Of a stretch of 64,000 nucleotides of DNA, positions 38,643 through 48,097 are shown piece by piece. Positions within the stretch are counted from its first letter, which is position 1. Every line of letters starts with the position of its first letter. Source of the stretch: Ignavibacteriales bacterium (GTDB taxonomy: Bacteria > Bacteroidota > Ignavibacteria > Ignavibacteriales > SURF-24); the NCBI GenBank assembly GCA_026390815.1, contig JAPLFH010000003.1, positions 1-64,000 of the forward strand, given 5' to 3'. Position numbers and translations under genes: made by a program. Below the pieces are notes generated by a model. The model ran no database searches and was not told the DNA's origin. It saw nothing but the letters and a program-made list of their open reading frames with translations.

Positions 38643-39125
38643 ATGAAAAGTTTATTAGATACAGAATTTTCAGATGGTAATATAGTAATAACAACCGCTG
38701 AAGATTTATTCAATTGGGCAAGACTAAATTCAATCTGGCAGTTAGGATTTGGATTAGCCTGCTGTGCTATCGAAATGATGGCTACCTCTGCTTCACATTA
38801 CGATTTTGATAGGTTTGGTGTTATACCGCGTGCTTCCCCCCGGCAGGCAGATGTAATTATAATTTCCGGAACGCTGACTTTAAAGATGGCGTTACGAACT
38901 AAAAGATTATTCGAGCAAATGCCTGAGCCAAAATATATTATTTCCATGGGAAGCTGTGCAAACTGTGGCGGACCGTATTGGGAACACGGATATCATGTTC
39001 TAAAGGGTGTTGATAGAGTAATTCCGGTTGATGTATATGTTCCAGGCTGCCCTCCACGTCCGGAAGCGCTGCTTGAAGGCTTATTAAAATTACAGGAAAA
39101 AATAAGAAACGAATCATTTGGTTAA
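38643..39125 (+). CDS. nuoB: NADH-quinone oxidoreductase subunit B
   Basis: A peripheral-arm subunit that carries the N2 [4Fe-4S] cluster next to the quinone pocket. All four ligand cysteines are visible: the tandem pair in LACCAIEMM, one in [10 protein letters not shown] and one in PGCPPRPE. The 160 residues are the normal length for the family. It starts 8 bases after nuoA, followed by nuoC after 9 bases. Confidence 0.97.
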   Translation: MKSLLDTEFSDGNIVITTAEDLFNWARLNSIWQLGFGLACCAIEMMATSASHYDFDRFGVIPRASPRQADVIIISGTLTLKMALRTKRLFEQMPEPKYIISMGSCANCGGPYWEHGYHVLKGVDRVIPVDVYVPGCPPRPEALLEGLLKLQEKIRNESFG

Positions 39126-39134
39126 AAATTTTGT

Positions 39135-39662
39135 ATGAAAACTCCAGAAGAAATTTACACAATAATTAAAGAAAAATTCCAGGATAAAGTAATTGAATTC
39201 AAGAATGTACAATTTGAACCGCATATTATTGTAGACCCTAAATCAATTAAAGAGATTGGTTTATTCTTGCGGGATGAAGCTGAATTAGATTTCGATTCGA
39301 TGATGTGCCTTTCCGGAGTTGATGATGCAAACGGTGAAAAGAAAACTGACGAAGATGGTTCAACTACTATTATTGGCGGAACGTTGAGCGTTTATTATCA
39401 TCTTCATTCAATATTGAAAAACCATAAAGTAACTCTTAAAGTATCAACTCCACGCGAAGAACCGGAAGTAGAATCGGTTGAGAGCGTTTGGAGAACTGCC
39501 GACTGGCACGAGCGCGAAGCCTTTGATATGTTTGGAATTAAATTTCTCAATCATCCCGATTTAAGAAGAATACTTATTCCAGATGATTGGGAAGCTGGTT
39601 ATCCTTTAAGAAAAGATTATAAGAATCCTGAGTTTTACCAGGGAATGAAAGTACCGTATTAA
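39135..39662 (+). CDS. nuoC: NADH-quinone oxidoreductase subunit C
   Basis: A 30-kDa-type peripheral subunit that docks NuoB and NuoD. The signature region ESVWRTADWHEREAFDMFGI is followed by HPDLRRILIPDDWEAGYPLRKDY; together they define NuoC. At 175 residues it is separate from NuoD, not fused as in enteric bacteria. Two unrelated exported-protein genes separate it from nuoD. Confidence 0.96.
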   Translation: MKTPEEIYTIIKEKFQDKVIEFKNVQFEPHIIVDPKSIKEIGLFLRDEAELDFDSMMCLSGVDDANGEKKTDEDGSTTIIGGTLSVYYHLHSILKNHKVTLKVSTPREEPEVESVESVWRTADWHEREAFDMFGIKFLNHPDLRRILIPDDWEAGYPLRKDYKNPEFYQGMKVPY

Positions 39663-39684
39663 ATTGCTGCATTGTCAAATTGAT

Positions 39685-39710
39685 AAATTGTTTTTTCTTG
39701 AAAACAATTT
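39685..39710. repeat. Inverted repeat after nuoC
   Basis: AAATTGTTTT (39685-39694) and AAAACAATTT (39701-39710) form a 10-base stem with a six-base loop. It lies where the conserved operon is interrupted by two non-nuo genes; it could attenuate transcription or be an insertion scar. Confidence 0.45.
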
Positions 39711-39735
39711 AACAATAGAAATGAATAAGAAATAA

Positions 39736-40977
39736 ATGAAAAAATTCTTTAATATATTTTTAATTGTTTTGTTTGGTTTAATTGGATGTAAGGACAAATC
39801 TACAAATCCAAAGGAGGAATTACCTCCAGGTTACCAGCAGGATATTCCCTGGCCCAGCCTGGCAGATTCTCCCTGGCCCATGAATCATCACGATCCACAA
39901 TCGACAGGTAGAAGTAAATTTGCCGGACCAAAATTAGGATTAATTAATTGGGAGATTGACAGTATATATATGAGATCCGGTGTTTCTGTCGGACCCGACT
40001 CTACAATTTATTTTGTATCTATTGAAAGAAAAGGATTATTTGCGGTAAGACCTGATGGAAAAATTAAATGGATACTGAAAGATGTTGTAGAAAATGGATG
40101 GGTATATACAACCCCCTTAATAGCAAGTGATGGTACCATTTATATTGGAGGTGGTCTTAATGGTAAACTTTATGCGATTAGTCCAGATGGTAAAATAAAA
40201 TGGGAATTAAAAACACTTGGATTTATTTACCATGTTGGATTAAATATAGGAAAAGACGGAACAATTTATTTATTAAATGGGGATCCTACATCAATTGCAA
40301 AATTAGTTGCCATTAAACCAACTGGAAAAATAGATTGGTATTTTGAAAATCCAAATATTGATTATGGTTCTTCTTCCGGTACGGCAATTTCCCCGGACGG
40401 TAATACTATCTATGTCCCGGGAATTGGACCATCTATTTTTGCTATTGATTTAGAAACACATCAATTAAAATGGAGCTTTGGTAATTCAAGATATCAAACC
40501 ACACCAATTGTGGATTCCTATGGTAATATTTATTTAGTAAGTAAATTAGATTCAGTTAATTCCGGAAATGCTTCTGTCTTTTGCATAAAGCCTGATGGTA
40601 AAATAAAATGGTCTTATAAACTTGCATTCACAGCGGTTCCATTTCATTTTATTTCAGAAGGAACAATAGATAAAAATGGGAATTATTATTTTGCTTTAGA
40701 CACAGTATACTCATTTAACTTTAATGGAAATATTAATTGGAAATTAAACATAGGGGGTTATTATATTGGTTTTTTAATAAATGATTTTGAAGGAGATATT
40801 TATTTTACAGTAGATTTCTCTTATCCGTTAAAATATTATAAGGTGGATAACAAAGGTAATTTAATGTGGACAACCGAGCTAGGTAATCAATTCGGTGGAT
40901 ATTCACCGGCAATCGGAACAAATAAAAATATTTATATTCCAACTTTTAAATCCGCTAAAGTTTTTTCGATAAAATAG
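39736..40977 (+). CDS. PQQ-like beta-propeller lipoprotein
   Basis: The N-terminus is a lipoprotein signal peptide with lipobox LIGC (lipidated C18), followed by a charged linker. Repeats of the form DGTIYIGGG-(L)NGKLYAISPDGK-IKWEL recur through about 413 residues, the hallmark of an eight-bladed PQQ-like (BamB/pyrrolo-quinoline quinone type) propeller; several blades share DGKIKW. The catalytic residues of quinoprotein dehydrogenases are not evident, so a binding or scaffold role at the outer surface or periplasm is more likely. It is inserted between nuoC and nuoD on the same strand and may be cotranscribed with them. No functional link to complex I can be shown. Confidence 0.8.
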   Translation: MKKFFNIFLIVLFGLIGCKDKSTNPKEELPPGYQQDIPWPSLADSPWPMNHHDPQSTGRSKFAGPKLGLINWEIDSIYMRSGVSVGPDSTIYFVSIERKGLFAVRPDGKIKWILKDVVENGWVYTTPLIASDGTIYIGGGLNGKLYAISPDGKIKWELKTLGFIYHVGLNIGKDGTIYLLNGDPTSIAKLVAIKPTGKIDWYFENPNIDYGSSSGTAISPDGNTIYVPGIGPSIFAIDLETHQLKWSFGNSRYQTTPIVDSYGNIYLVSKLDSVNSGNASVFCIKPDGKIKWSYKLAFTAVPFHFISEGTIDKNGNYYFALDTVYSFNFNGNINWKLNIGGYYIGFLINDFEGDIYFTVDFSYPLKYYKVDNKGNLMWTTELGNQFGGYSPAIGTNKNIYIPTFKSAKVFSIK

Positions 40978-40986
40978 AAGATAATT

Positions 40987-42189
40987 ATGAAAAAAATATT
41001 ATTACTAGTAATTGTTTTATTCAAAATTATATCTCCTCAAAATTTACTCGTTCCTTACGATATGGAGATTTTGCCTCAAACGCAAAATTTTGATTTAGAA
41101 AGTATTACTTTCACAATTGAACCACAAAATACAGTTGCATATTGTATAAGTGGTTCACAATGGTATGTTAATGGAGCAAATAGTTGTGATACAACAATAA
41201 TTGGTAATTATTTACAACCACATCTTAACCCACAAAATGAGTGGATTGACTATGGTTTTGATGTTTGCTATAGCACTAGTGGTTATCCTAAATTTTGGCT
41301 AACAGTAAATAAAATAACAATATCAAAAGGTGAAACGTCATTTTATTTTTATATTGATTATCGGGATTGTGGTTATGGCAATAATTGGAATGATATAACA
41401 ATAAGGTATGATGATAATTGGGGCTATTTTATTTCAGCAATGTTAAATACAAGTATTCCAAGTAATGGGCAATCACCTACAACCTGTGGTTTTTCCACCA
41501 TTAGTCTTGGACAAATCTTTAGAATTGGTTTGTTGAATAATTTTGGTACTTATAATACCGATTGTATGGCTAATTTAAATTATTGGGCAAATTGCTTAGT
41601 CTTAGTAAATCAGAATAATCATCCTGCATTAATTTGGGGACCTAATCCATCGTTTAGTGCTACTCATTTTAAAATATATAGGGCAGAATCAAACGGCCAA
41701 GTTGGTAATCCCATAAATCTTAATTATTCTTTAATCGCTACTGTTGAATCAAATATACTTCATTATACTGATTTTGATGTTTTAATTAGTAACGAGATCG
41801 AAAGTTATTATCAATATTATTATATAAAAGGATTTAAAAATAGACAAAATACATATTCATCACCCACAAACATTGTCAATGTTCAAGGTGGTGTATATAA
41901 AATAAATTCAGACCGTGAAAAGAGCAATGAAAAAGTAAATTTTTTAACACAAAACTATCCCAATCCTTTTAATCCAATAACACAAATCAAATACTCACTT
42001 CCAGAACCTACTTTAGTGCAGTTACAAGTATTTGATCCATTTGGAAAAGAAGTACCAATATTAGTGAATGAAAGAAAAGATGAAGGAACATATGAAGTGG
42101 AATTTGATGCAAGCAATCTTTCAAGCGGAATATATTTCTATCAACTAAAAACAAATAATTTTATACAACAAAAAAGATGTTGGTTGTAA
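40987..42189 (+). CDS. Secreted protein with type IX sorting domain, C-terminus frameshifted
   Basis: A signal peptide (MKKILLLVIVLFKIISP) precedes about 300 residues of unrecognised sequence rich in W, Y and paired cysteines, with an Fn3-like part near 210-295 (ALIWGPN ... HFKIYRAES). The final part is a sorting domain with QNYPNPFNPITQIKYSLPEP and GTYEVEFDASNLSSGIYFYQ. The protein ends QQKRCWL instead of the expected KKM(L/V)xVK. Adding one A to the six-A run at 42170-42175 would restore QQKKMLVVK followed by a stop. The gene lies between the propeller gene and nuoD. Export may be impaired if the frameshift is real. Confidence 0.8.
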   Translation: MKKILLLVIVLFKIISPQNLLVPYDMEILPQTQNFDLESITFTIEPQNTVAYCISGSQWYVNGANSCDTTIIGNYLQPHLNPQNEWIDYGFDVCYSTSGYPKFWLTVNKITISKGETSFYFYIDYRDCGYGNNWNDITIRYDDNWGYFISAMLNTSIPSNGQSPTTCGFSTISLGQIFRIGLLNNFGTYNTDCMANLNYWANCLVLVNQNNHPALIWGPNPSFSATHFKIYRAESNGQVGNPINLNYSLIATVESNILHYTDFDVLISNEIESYYQYYYIKGFKNRQNTYSSPTNIVNVQGGVYKINSDREKSNEKVNFLTQNYPNPFNPITQIKYSLPEPTLVQLQVFDPFGKEVPILVNERKDEGTYEVEFDASNLSSGIYFYQLKTNNFIQQKRCWL

Positions 42190-42207
42190 AATAATTAGTA
42201 GATTTTT

Positions 42208-43323
42208 ATGGCTTTAAAAACTGAAGAAATGGTTTTGAATCTGGGACCTCAGCACCCGTCAACACACGGTGTGCTGCGGCTTGAACTTGAACTTGAAGGT
42301 GAACTGATTGTAAACCTTAGACCGCACATTGGTTACCTTCACCGCTGCTTCGAAAAACATTGTGAAGCAATGACTTATCCCCAGGTTATTCCTTACACTG
42401 ATAGATTAGATTATCTTGCCGCGATGTCTAATAATTTTGGTTACGTTGTTACAATGGAAAGATTCCTTGGCATCCAGGTGCCGGAAAGAGTTGAATACAT
42501 AAGAGTAATTATGGCAGAGCTGCAAAGAATTGCTTCTCATCTTGTAGCTCTTGGAACCTATGGAAATGATATCGGTGCTATGACTCCATTTCTTTATTGC
42601 TTCAGAGATCGAGAGAAAATTCTTACTCTGTTTGAAATGACCTGCGGCGCACGCATGCTTTATAATTATATGTGGGTTGGCGGACTCTCGCACGATCTGC
42701 ATCCGGACTTCATTAGGATGACAAAAGAATTCATCACTTACTTCAAACCGAAAATTGTTGAGCTGAATAATCTTTTATCTTACAATAAGATTTTTATAGA
42801 AAGAACAGCAAACGTTGGCGTACTTCCGCTTGATACTGCGGTCAATTACGGAATTACAGGACCCTGCCTTCGTGCAAGCGGATTGAAATTCGATTTAAGA
42901 AGAGATGATCCTTATTCAATTTACGATAGATTTGATTTTGAAATTCCGGTTGGTACTGGAAAAGTTGGAACCGTTGGCGACTGCTGGGATAGATATTATT
43001 TAAGAGTTCGCGAAATGGAAGAAAGTTTAAAAATTGTTGAACAAGCGATTGATGTAATTCCAGAAGGTGATGTAAAAGCAGCACTTCCAAAAAGAATTAA
43101 ACCACCGATTGGTTCAATGTACTGTAGAGTAGAAAATCCTAAAGGCGAACTTGGATTCTTTGTCATCAGTGATGGAAGTGTAAATCCATATAGAATTAAA
43201 TTACGTGGTCCATCTTTCGTTAATCTGGAAGTTCTTGGCGAATTGTGCAAAGGACATCTTGTTGCAGACGTTATAGCTATACTTGGAAGCATTGATATTG
43301 TACTTGGCGAAGTTGACAGGTAA
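42208..43323 (+). CDS. nuoD: NADH-quinone oxidoreductase subunit D
   Basis: A 49-kDa-type subunit forming the quinone-binding cavity with NuoB. It starts with the family motif LNLGPQHPSTHGVLRL, and the quinone-site histidine lies in HPSTHG. Further conserved stretches include IGYLHRCFEK and a C-terminal LRGPSFVNL with a typical DIVLGEVDR ending. Its 371 residues are slightly short but complete at both ends. Confidence 0.96.
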   Translation: MALKTEEMVLNLGPQHPSTHGVLRLELELEGELIVNLRPHIGYLHRCFEKHCEAMTYPQVIPYTDRLDYLAAMSNNFGYVVTMERFLGIQVPERVEYIRVIMAELQRIASHLVALGTYGNDIGAMTPFLYCFRDREKILTLFEMTCGARMLYNYMWVGGLSHDLHPDFIRMTKEFITYFKPKIVELNNLLSYNKIFIERTANVGVLPLDTAVNYGITGPCLRASGLKFDLRRDDPYSIYDRFDFEIPVGTGKVGTVGDCWDRYYLRVREMEESLKIVEQAIDVIPEGDVKAALPKRIKPPIGSMYCRVENPKGELGFFVISDGSVNPYRIKLRGPSFVNLEVLGELCKGHLVADVIAILGSIDIVLGEVDR

Positions 43324-43416
43324 AAAAATATTACAAATTTCGAATAACGAATTACGAAAATTGAATTAAAGCAAATTCTAATTTCAATTAAAAGTTGTAG
43401 AAAACAGAGAAATTAA

Positions 43417-44484
43417 ATGTATCAGTTTCTAAATAACCTTATCGGAAATGAATATATTGCAGCGGTAGTTGGCGCCCTGTTACCAATTCCTTTCATTTTA
43501 ACATTTGCCTTGCTGGGCGTTTTAATGGAAAGAAAAGTTTCTGCACATATGCAGGATAGACTTGGACCTATGCGTGTTGGACCACACGGAATCTTCCAAA
43601 CTGTTGCTGATATTTTTAAATTACTGCAAAAAGAAGATATAACTGCAACGCTTACAGATAAAAAACTTTTCAATCTTGCTCCTGTAATTGTTTTTACCGG
43701 CAGCTATGCAGCGTTTGCAGCAATTCCGTTTTCAAGTGGTTACATTGGCTCTGGAATAGATATGGGAATATTTTACATTCTCGCTATCACTAGTTTAGTT
43801 GTTGTTGGAATTTTGATGGCTGGCTGGGCTTCGAACAATAAATATTCTTTACTCGGTGCAATAAGGTCTGCCGCCCAGGTAATCAGTTATGAAATTCCTT
43901 CGGCATTAGTTGTTCTAACAATGGTTATGCTTTTAGGAACTCTTAATTTAAAAACAATGAGCGAAATGCAGACTTCATACTTTTGGAATTGGAATCTTTT
44001 TGGGGGACCAGTTTTCAACTTATCAAAGGTGCTTTTAATTCCTTTTATGTTTGTTGGATTTATAATTTTCTTCTTAAGTACGTTAGCAGAAACAAATCGT
44101 ACTCCGTTTGATATTCCTGAAGCGGAATCTGAATTGGTTGCAGGTTTCCATACGGAATATTCAGGTATGAAATGGGCAATGTTTATGCTAACTGAATACG
44201 GAAATATGTTTGCTGTTTCAGCAATCATTTCTGCAATTTTTCTTGGTGGATACCAATCACCTTTTGGTTATATAGGCAACTCATTAGGTATTACCTGGCT
44301 GGTTCCATGGGAACAGTTCTTTTGGTTTACAATTAAAGGAGTATCATTTGTGTTCGTTCAGATGTGGTTAAGATGGACGCTTCCAAGATTACGTGTAGAC
44401 CAACTTATGAATATGTGCTGGAAATATTTAATTCCTTATTCGTTTGTTAATTTGATAATTGTAGGATTTATTACACTGATTTAA
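43417..44484 (+). CDS. nuoH: NADH-quinone oxidoreductase subunit H
   Basis: A membrane subunit at the junction with the peripheral arm, lining the quinone channel. It has 355 residues and about eight transmembrane helices. Conserved ERKVSAHMQDRLGPMRVG and the cytoplasmic loop AETNRTPFDIPEAESELVAG are both intact, including the acidic residues implicated in coupling. About 90 bases separate it from nuoD. Confidence 0.97.
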   Translation: MYQFLNNLIGNEYIAAVVGALLPIPFILTFALLGVLMERKVSAHMQDRLGPMRVGPHGIFQTVADIFKLLQKEDITATLTDKKLFNLAPVIVFTGSYAAFAAIPFSSGYIGSGIDMGIFYILAITSLVVVGILMAGWASNNKYSLLGAIRSAAQVISYEIPSALVVLTMVMLLGTLNLKTMSEMQTSYFWNWNLFGGPVFNLSKVLLIPFMFVGFIIFFLSTLAETNRTPFDIPEAESELVAGFHTEYSGMKWAMFMLTEYGNMFAVSAIISAIFLGGYQSPFGYIGNSLGITWLVPWEQFFWFTIKGVSFVFVQMWLRWTLPRLRVDQLMNMCWKYLIPYSFVNLIIVGFITLI

Positions 44485-44486
44485 TT

Positions 44487-45065
44487 ATGAAAGAATATTT
44501 CAAAAATACATGGTTCGGGCTTTGGACTGCATTTGTTGGAATGAAGATAACCTTCAAGCATCTCTTCGTTCCTGCTGTTACAATCCAGTATCCTGATGTT
44601 AAAGTTCAAATGCCGGAACGAGCACGCAATCGGCTTTATGTTAATATGGATGATTGTATTGGCTGCGATCAATGCTCCCGCGCTTGCCCGGTTGATTGCA
44701 TTACCATCGAAACTGTAAAGAGTGTTCCCGGAGATGATCTTGGTATAACTTCTAACGGTAAAAAGAAGGCTCTTTGGGTAACACAATTTGATATTGATAT
44801 TGCAAAATGCTGTTATTGTGCTTTATGTGTTTATCCTTGTCCAACAGATTGTATTTATATGACGGATGTTTACGAATTTTCTGAATACGAAAGAGATAAT
44901 TTTATATATCATTTTTCTACTTTAACTAAAGAAGAAGCTGATATTAAAAAACAAAATTATGCAAAGCTTGAAGCTGAAAAAGCGGCTCAGAAAGCTGCAG
45001 CAGCGGCAAAACCAAAACCTCCTGCTCAGGCAGATAATTCAAAGCCTGAACCTGGAACAAATTAA
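44487..45065 (+). CDS. nuoI: NADH-quinone oxidoreductase subunit I
   Basis: A ferredoxin-like subunit holding clusters N6a and N6b. Two CxxCxxCxxxC motifs are intact: CIGCDQCSRACPVDC and CCYCALCVYPCPTDC. An amphipathic N-terminal helix lies on the membrane surface. An unusual Ala/Lys/Pro-rich tail (about the last 35 residues, QKAAAAAKPKPPAQ) extends past the fold. It starts 2 bases after nuoH. Confidence 0.96.
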   Translation: MKEYFKNTWFGLWTAFVGMKITFKHLFVPAVTIQYPDVKVQMPERARNRLYVNMDDCIGCDQCSRACPVDCITIETVKSVPGDDLGITSNGKKKALWVTQFDIDIAKCCYCALCVYPCPTDCIYMTDVYEFSEYERDNFIYHFSTLTKEEADIKKQNYAKLEAEKAAQKAAAAAKPKPPAQADNSKPEPGTN

Positions 45066-45089
45066 AAATAAATTTGGTGATTTAAATAA

Positions 45090-45587
45090 ATGACTTTATA
45101 CGATGTAACTTTTTATTTTTTTGCTGCAATAACACTTATTTCCGGATTCGCAGTTGTTACTACCAGGAATATTGTTTATTCAGCTTTCTCTCTGCTATTC
45201 ACTTTTTTGGGAGTTGCAGGTCTTTACATTTTGCTTGGTGCTGATTTTATCGCAGTTGTTCAGATAATGGTTTATGTTGGCGGAATTTTAATTTTGATGC
45301 TATTCGGTGTAATGCTTACAAGTAAAATTACCAATGTTCAGATTAAAACCGGTACACTTCAAATCGTACCTGCTATTGTTGGTGTTGGTTTGTTTGCCGG
45401 AATATTAACCAACGTTTTACTAAACACAGAATGGAAACTTTCAGATTCAGAAATTCCATTAAACACAACCATTTTTGATTTAGGGAAATATCTTATAACG
45501 GATTACGTTTTAATCTTTGAACTACTTGGTATTTTACTTTTAGTGGCTCTTATTGGTGCTGCAACAATTGCAAGAAAGGAAAGTTAA
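45090..45587 (+). CDS. nuoJ: NADH-quinone oxidoreductase subunit J
   Basis: A five-helix membrane subunit of 165 residues. The third helix with the conserved VYVGGILILMLFGVML motif, including the pi-bulge region, identifies it. It lies between nuoI and nuoK in the usual order. Confidence 0.94.
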   Translation: MTLYDVTFYFFAAITLISGFAVVTTRNIVYSAFSLLFTFLGVAGLYILLGADFIAVVQIMVYVGGILILMLFGVMLTSKITNVQIKTGTLQIVPAIVGVGLFAGILTNVLLNTEWKLSDSEIPLNTTIFDLGKYLITDYVLIFELLGILLLVALIGAATIARKES

Positions 45588-45634
45588 TTGAATACAGTTT
45601 TTCAATACTTTAATATTTTTTAAAGGAGTTTCAC

Positions 45635-45946
45635 TTGGCTCACGTTGGTTTAAATCATTTTTTATTTGTTAGTGCAATTCTATTCTCGCTTGGAATATTT
45701 GGAATTGTAACAAGAAAAAATGCTGTAATGGTTTTAATGGGAATTGAATTGGTACTTAACTCTGCAAATATAAACTTTATAGCTTTTGCCAAGTTCGGCA
45801 ATTTTGGATTCAGTGGACAGATTATGGCACTATTCGTAATTGTACTGGCTGCTGCCGAAGCCGCTATTGCGCTGGCAATTGTACTAAATATTTACAAAAC
45901 ATTTTCAACTGTAAACGTTGATGAAATAGATAAACTAAAAGAATAA
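45635..45946 (+). CDS. nuoK: NADH-quinone oxidoreductase subunit K
   Basis: A three-helix Mrp-like membrane subunit of 103 residues. Conserved glutamates are present in MGIELVLNSANINF and in AAAEAAIALAIV. The start codon is TTG, justified by the strong AAAGGAG six bases upstream and by the family N-terminus (HVGLNHFLFVSAILF). nuoL follows after 3 bases. Confidence 0.95.
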   Translation: MAHVGLNHFLFVSAILFSLGIFGIVTRKNAVMVLMGIELVLNSANINFIAFAKFGNFGFSGQIMALFVIVLAAAEAAIALAIVLNIYKTFSTVNVDEIDKLKE

Positions 45947-45949
45947 ATT

Positions 45950-48049
45950 ATGTCTGAAGCATTACTACTTAATACATCGATAGCAATTTTATTTTTGCCT
46001 CTGTTTGGATTCGCTTTACTAATATTATTTAATAAGCATATTCCAAAAGCTCACCTTGTGGAAACGTTCATTATGTTCGTAACGCTTGCCCTCTCAGTTT
46101 TTGTTGTTGTTGGAAAGTTAGCATTCTACCTGAATACAAATCTGATTGCTGAAACAAGATGGATTTACCTGTGGAATGTTCCGATGATTGGAAGCATTGA
46201 TATCTATCTGGGAATTAAGATTGATAACATTACAGCAATAATGCTTGTTGTGGTTAATCTTATCAGTTTTCTGGTTCATACTTTCTCCATCGCTTATATG
46301 GATGGAGATATAAGATACAGAAGATACTTTGCTTACCTTGGCTTATTCACTTTTTCTATGTTGGGAATTGTATTAACTCACAATTTGCTGATGATGTACA
46401 TTTTCTGGGAGCTGGTCGGCATTTCTTCTTACTTGCTGATTGGTCACTGGTTCGAAAAAAAATCTGCTGCGGATGCAGGCAAAAAAGCATTTTTAGTAAA
46501 CAGAATTGGTGATATTGGTTTCTTTATCGGTATAATGATTTTGTTCACTCATTACCGCACATTCACACTTGATACAATATTTGCTCAAATATCAGCAGGT
46601 AATATTCCATTTAATAGTCCCGCAACTTTAACTGCAACAGGAATTTTACTTTTTATGGGGGCTGTTGGTAAATCGGCTCAATTCCCTCTTCACGTTTGGC
46701 TGCCAGATGCAATGGAAGGTCCGACTCCGGTTAGCGCGTTAATCCATGCAGCAACAATGGTTGCCGCCGGTGTTTATTTGGTTGCAAGAATTTTTGTTAT
46801 GCTAACAGCGGATGCAATGCTAACCATCGCTATAGTTGGAATGGTTACTTCGTTTGTGGCGGCTACAATTGCATTAACTCAAAATGATATTAAGAAAGTT
46901 CTCGCTTACTCAACTGTTAGTCAACTTGGATATATGATAATGGCACTTGGAGTAGGTGCTTACGCTTACGCTTTTTTCCATCTTGTAACTCACGCATTTT
47001 TTAAAGCTTGCTTGTTTCTTGGTTCTGGATCTGTAATTCACGGGATGCACCACGAACAGGACATTAGAAATATGGGCGGATTGAGGAAAAAGCTTCCTCT
47101 TACCTATTATACTTTTCTCATTTCAACATTGGCTATATCAGGAGTTCCGTTTACCTCCGGATTTTTAAGCAAGGATGGCTTGCTGGCAGGAACAATAGCT
47201 TTCGGAAGTTTAACAGGTCACTGGATAATTCCTGTTGTTGCATTTGTTGTTGCATTGATGACTGCATTTTATATGTTCCGTCTGGTAATCCTTACATTTC
47301 ATGGCGAACCGAGAGATCAACATAAATTCGAGCACGCTAAAGAATCACCTTTTGTTATGGTAATGCCTTTAGTTGTTTTGAGCGCTTTGTCCGTTTTCTT
47401 CTGGTACAGCTATAATCCAATTGATGGTGGAAGCGGTTGGTTCTTACAGAAATGGGTTCACACGCCGGCAACTGTCGTTCCGCAAAATCAAAGATTTGAT
47501 TTTATGAAAACTGAAGTAAATGCTGAAGTACCAAAAGTTGAATCGGCTGAATATGTTTCTCATTCAGAATCTTATATGCATGCAATGCACCAGGCACACT
47601 ATCCAGCTATGGGTCTTTCGTTACTTGTTGGCGGACTTGGAATTCTGTTAGCATTTTCAATGTACCAATGGAAAAAAATTAATGCAGACAAACTCGCAGA
47701 AAAAATAAAACCGCTTTACAATTTCTCATTAAACAAATGGTATATCGATGAGTTTTACCATGCAACTTTTATTGCGGGAACAATTGGCATAAGTAAGGTT
47801 CTCGCCTGGTTCGATAATTATATTGTTGATGGAATAGTAAACGGTACTGCTTTTGTTACTAAATGGTTCTCTAAAGCGAATGGTGTTTTTGATAATGTTG
47901 TGATAGATGGTTTTGTAAACTTTACTGCTTATCTAACAGGATTCTTTGGAATCGCATTTAGAAAGCTGCAAACCGGCAAAGTGCAAACTTATATTGTCTT
48001 TGTAGTTTTTTCAGTAATAATTTTGTTGTTTATTTTCAGACCATTTTAA
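45950..48049 (+). CDS. nuoL: NADH-quinone oxidoreductase subunit L
   Basis: The largest antiporter-like proton-pumping subunit, 699 residues and about 16 helices, including the long lateral amphipathic helix at the C-terminus. Key residues are present in YIFWELVGISSYLLIGHWFE (helix 5 glutamate), VGKSAQFPLHVWLPDAMEGP (lysine and PLHVWLP), and the HAFFKACLFLGSGSVIH segment. A C-terminal region with a repeated hydrophobic-DG pattern (NYIVDGIVNG, DNVVIDGFVN) precedes the last helix, as in other NuoL proteins. Confidence 0.96.
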   Translation: MSEALLLNTSIAILFLPLFGFALLILFNKHIPKAHLVETFIMFVTLALSVFVVVGKLAFYLNTNLIAETRWIYLWNVPMIGSIDIYLGIKIDNITAIMLVVVNLISFLVHTFSIAYMDGDIRYRRYFAYLGLFTFSMLGIVLTHNLLMMYIFWELVGISSYLLIGHWFEKKSAADAGKKAFLVNRIGDIGFFIGIMILFTHYRTFTLDTIFAQISAGNIPFNSPATLTATGILLFMGAVGKSAQFPLHVWLPDAMEGPTPVSALIHAATMVAAGVYLVARIFVMLTADAMLTIAIVGMVTSFVAATIALTQNDIKKVLAYSTVSQLGYMIMALGVGAYAYAFFHLVTHAFFKACLFLGSGSVIHGMHHEQDIRNMGGLRKKLPLTYYTFLISTLAISGVPFTSGFLSKDGLLAGTIAFGSLTGHWIIPVVAFVVALMTAFYMFRLVILTFHGEPRDQHKFEHAKESPFVMVMPLVVLSALSVFFWYSYNPIDGGSGWFLQKWVHTPATVVPQNQRFDFMKTEVNAEVPKVESAEYVSHSESYMHAMHQAHYPAMGLSLLVGGLGILLAFSMYQWKKINADKLAEKIKPLYNFSLNKWYIDEFYHATFIAGTIGISKVLAWFDNYIVDGIVNGTAFVTKWFSKANGVFDNVVIDGFVNFTAYLTGFFGIAFRKLQTGKVQTYIVFVVFSVIILLFIFRPF

Positions 48050-48097
48050 GTTTAGTGGCTGATAAAAGTTAAAGTAAAATATTTAAGAGGCTGAAAC

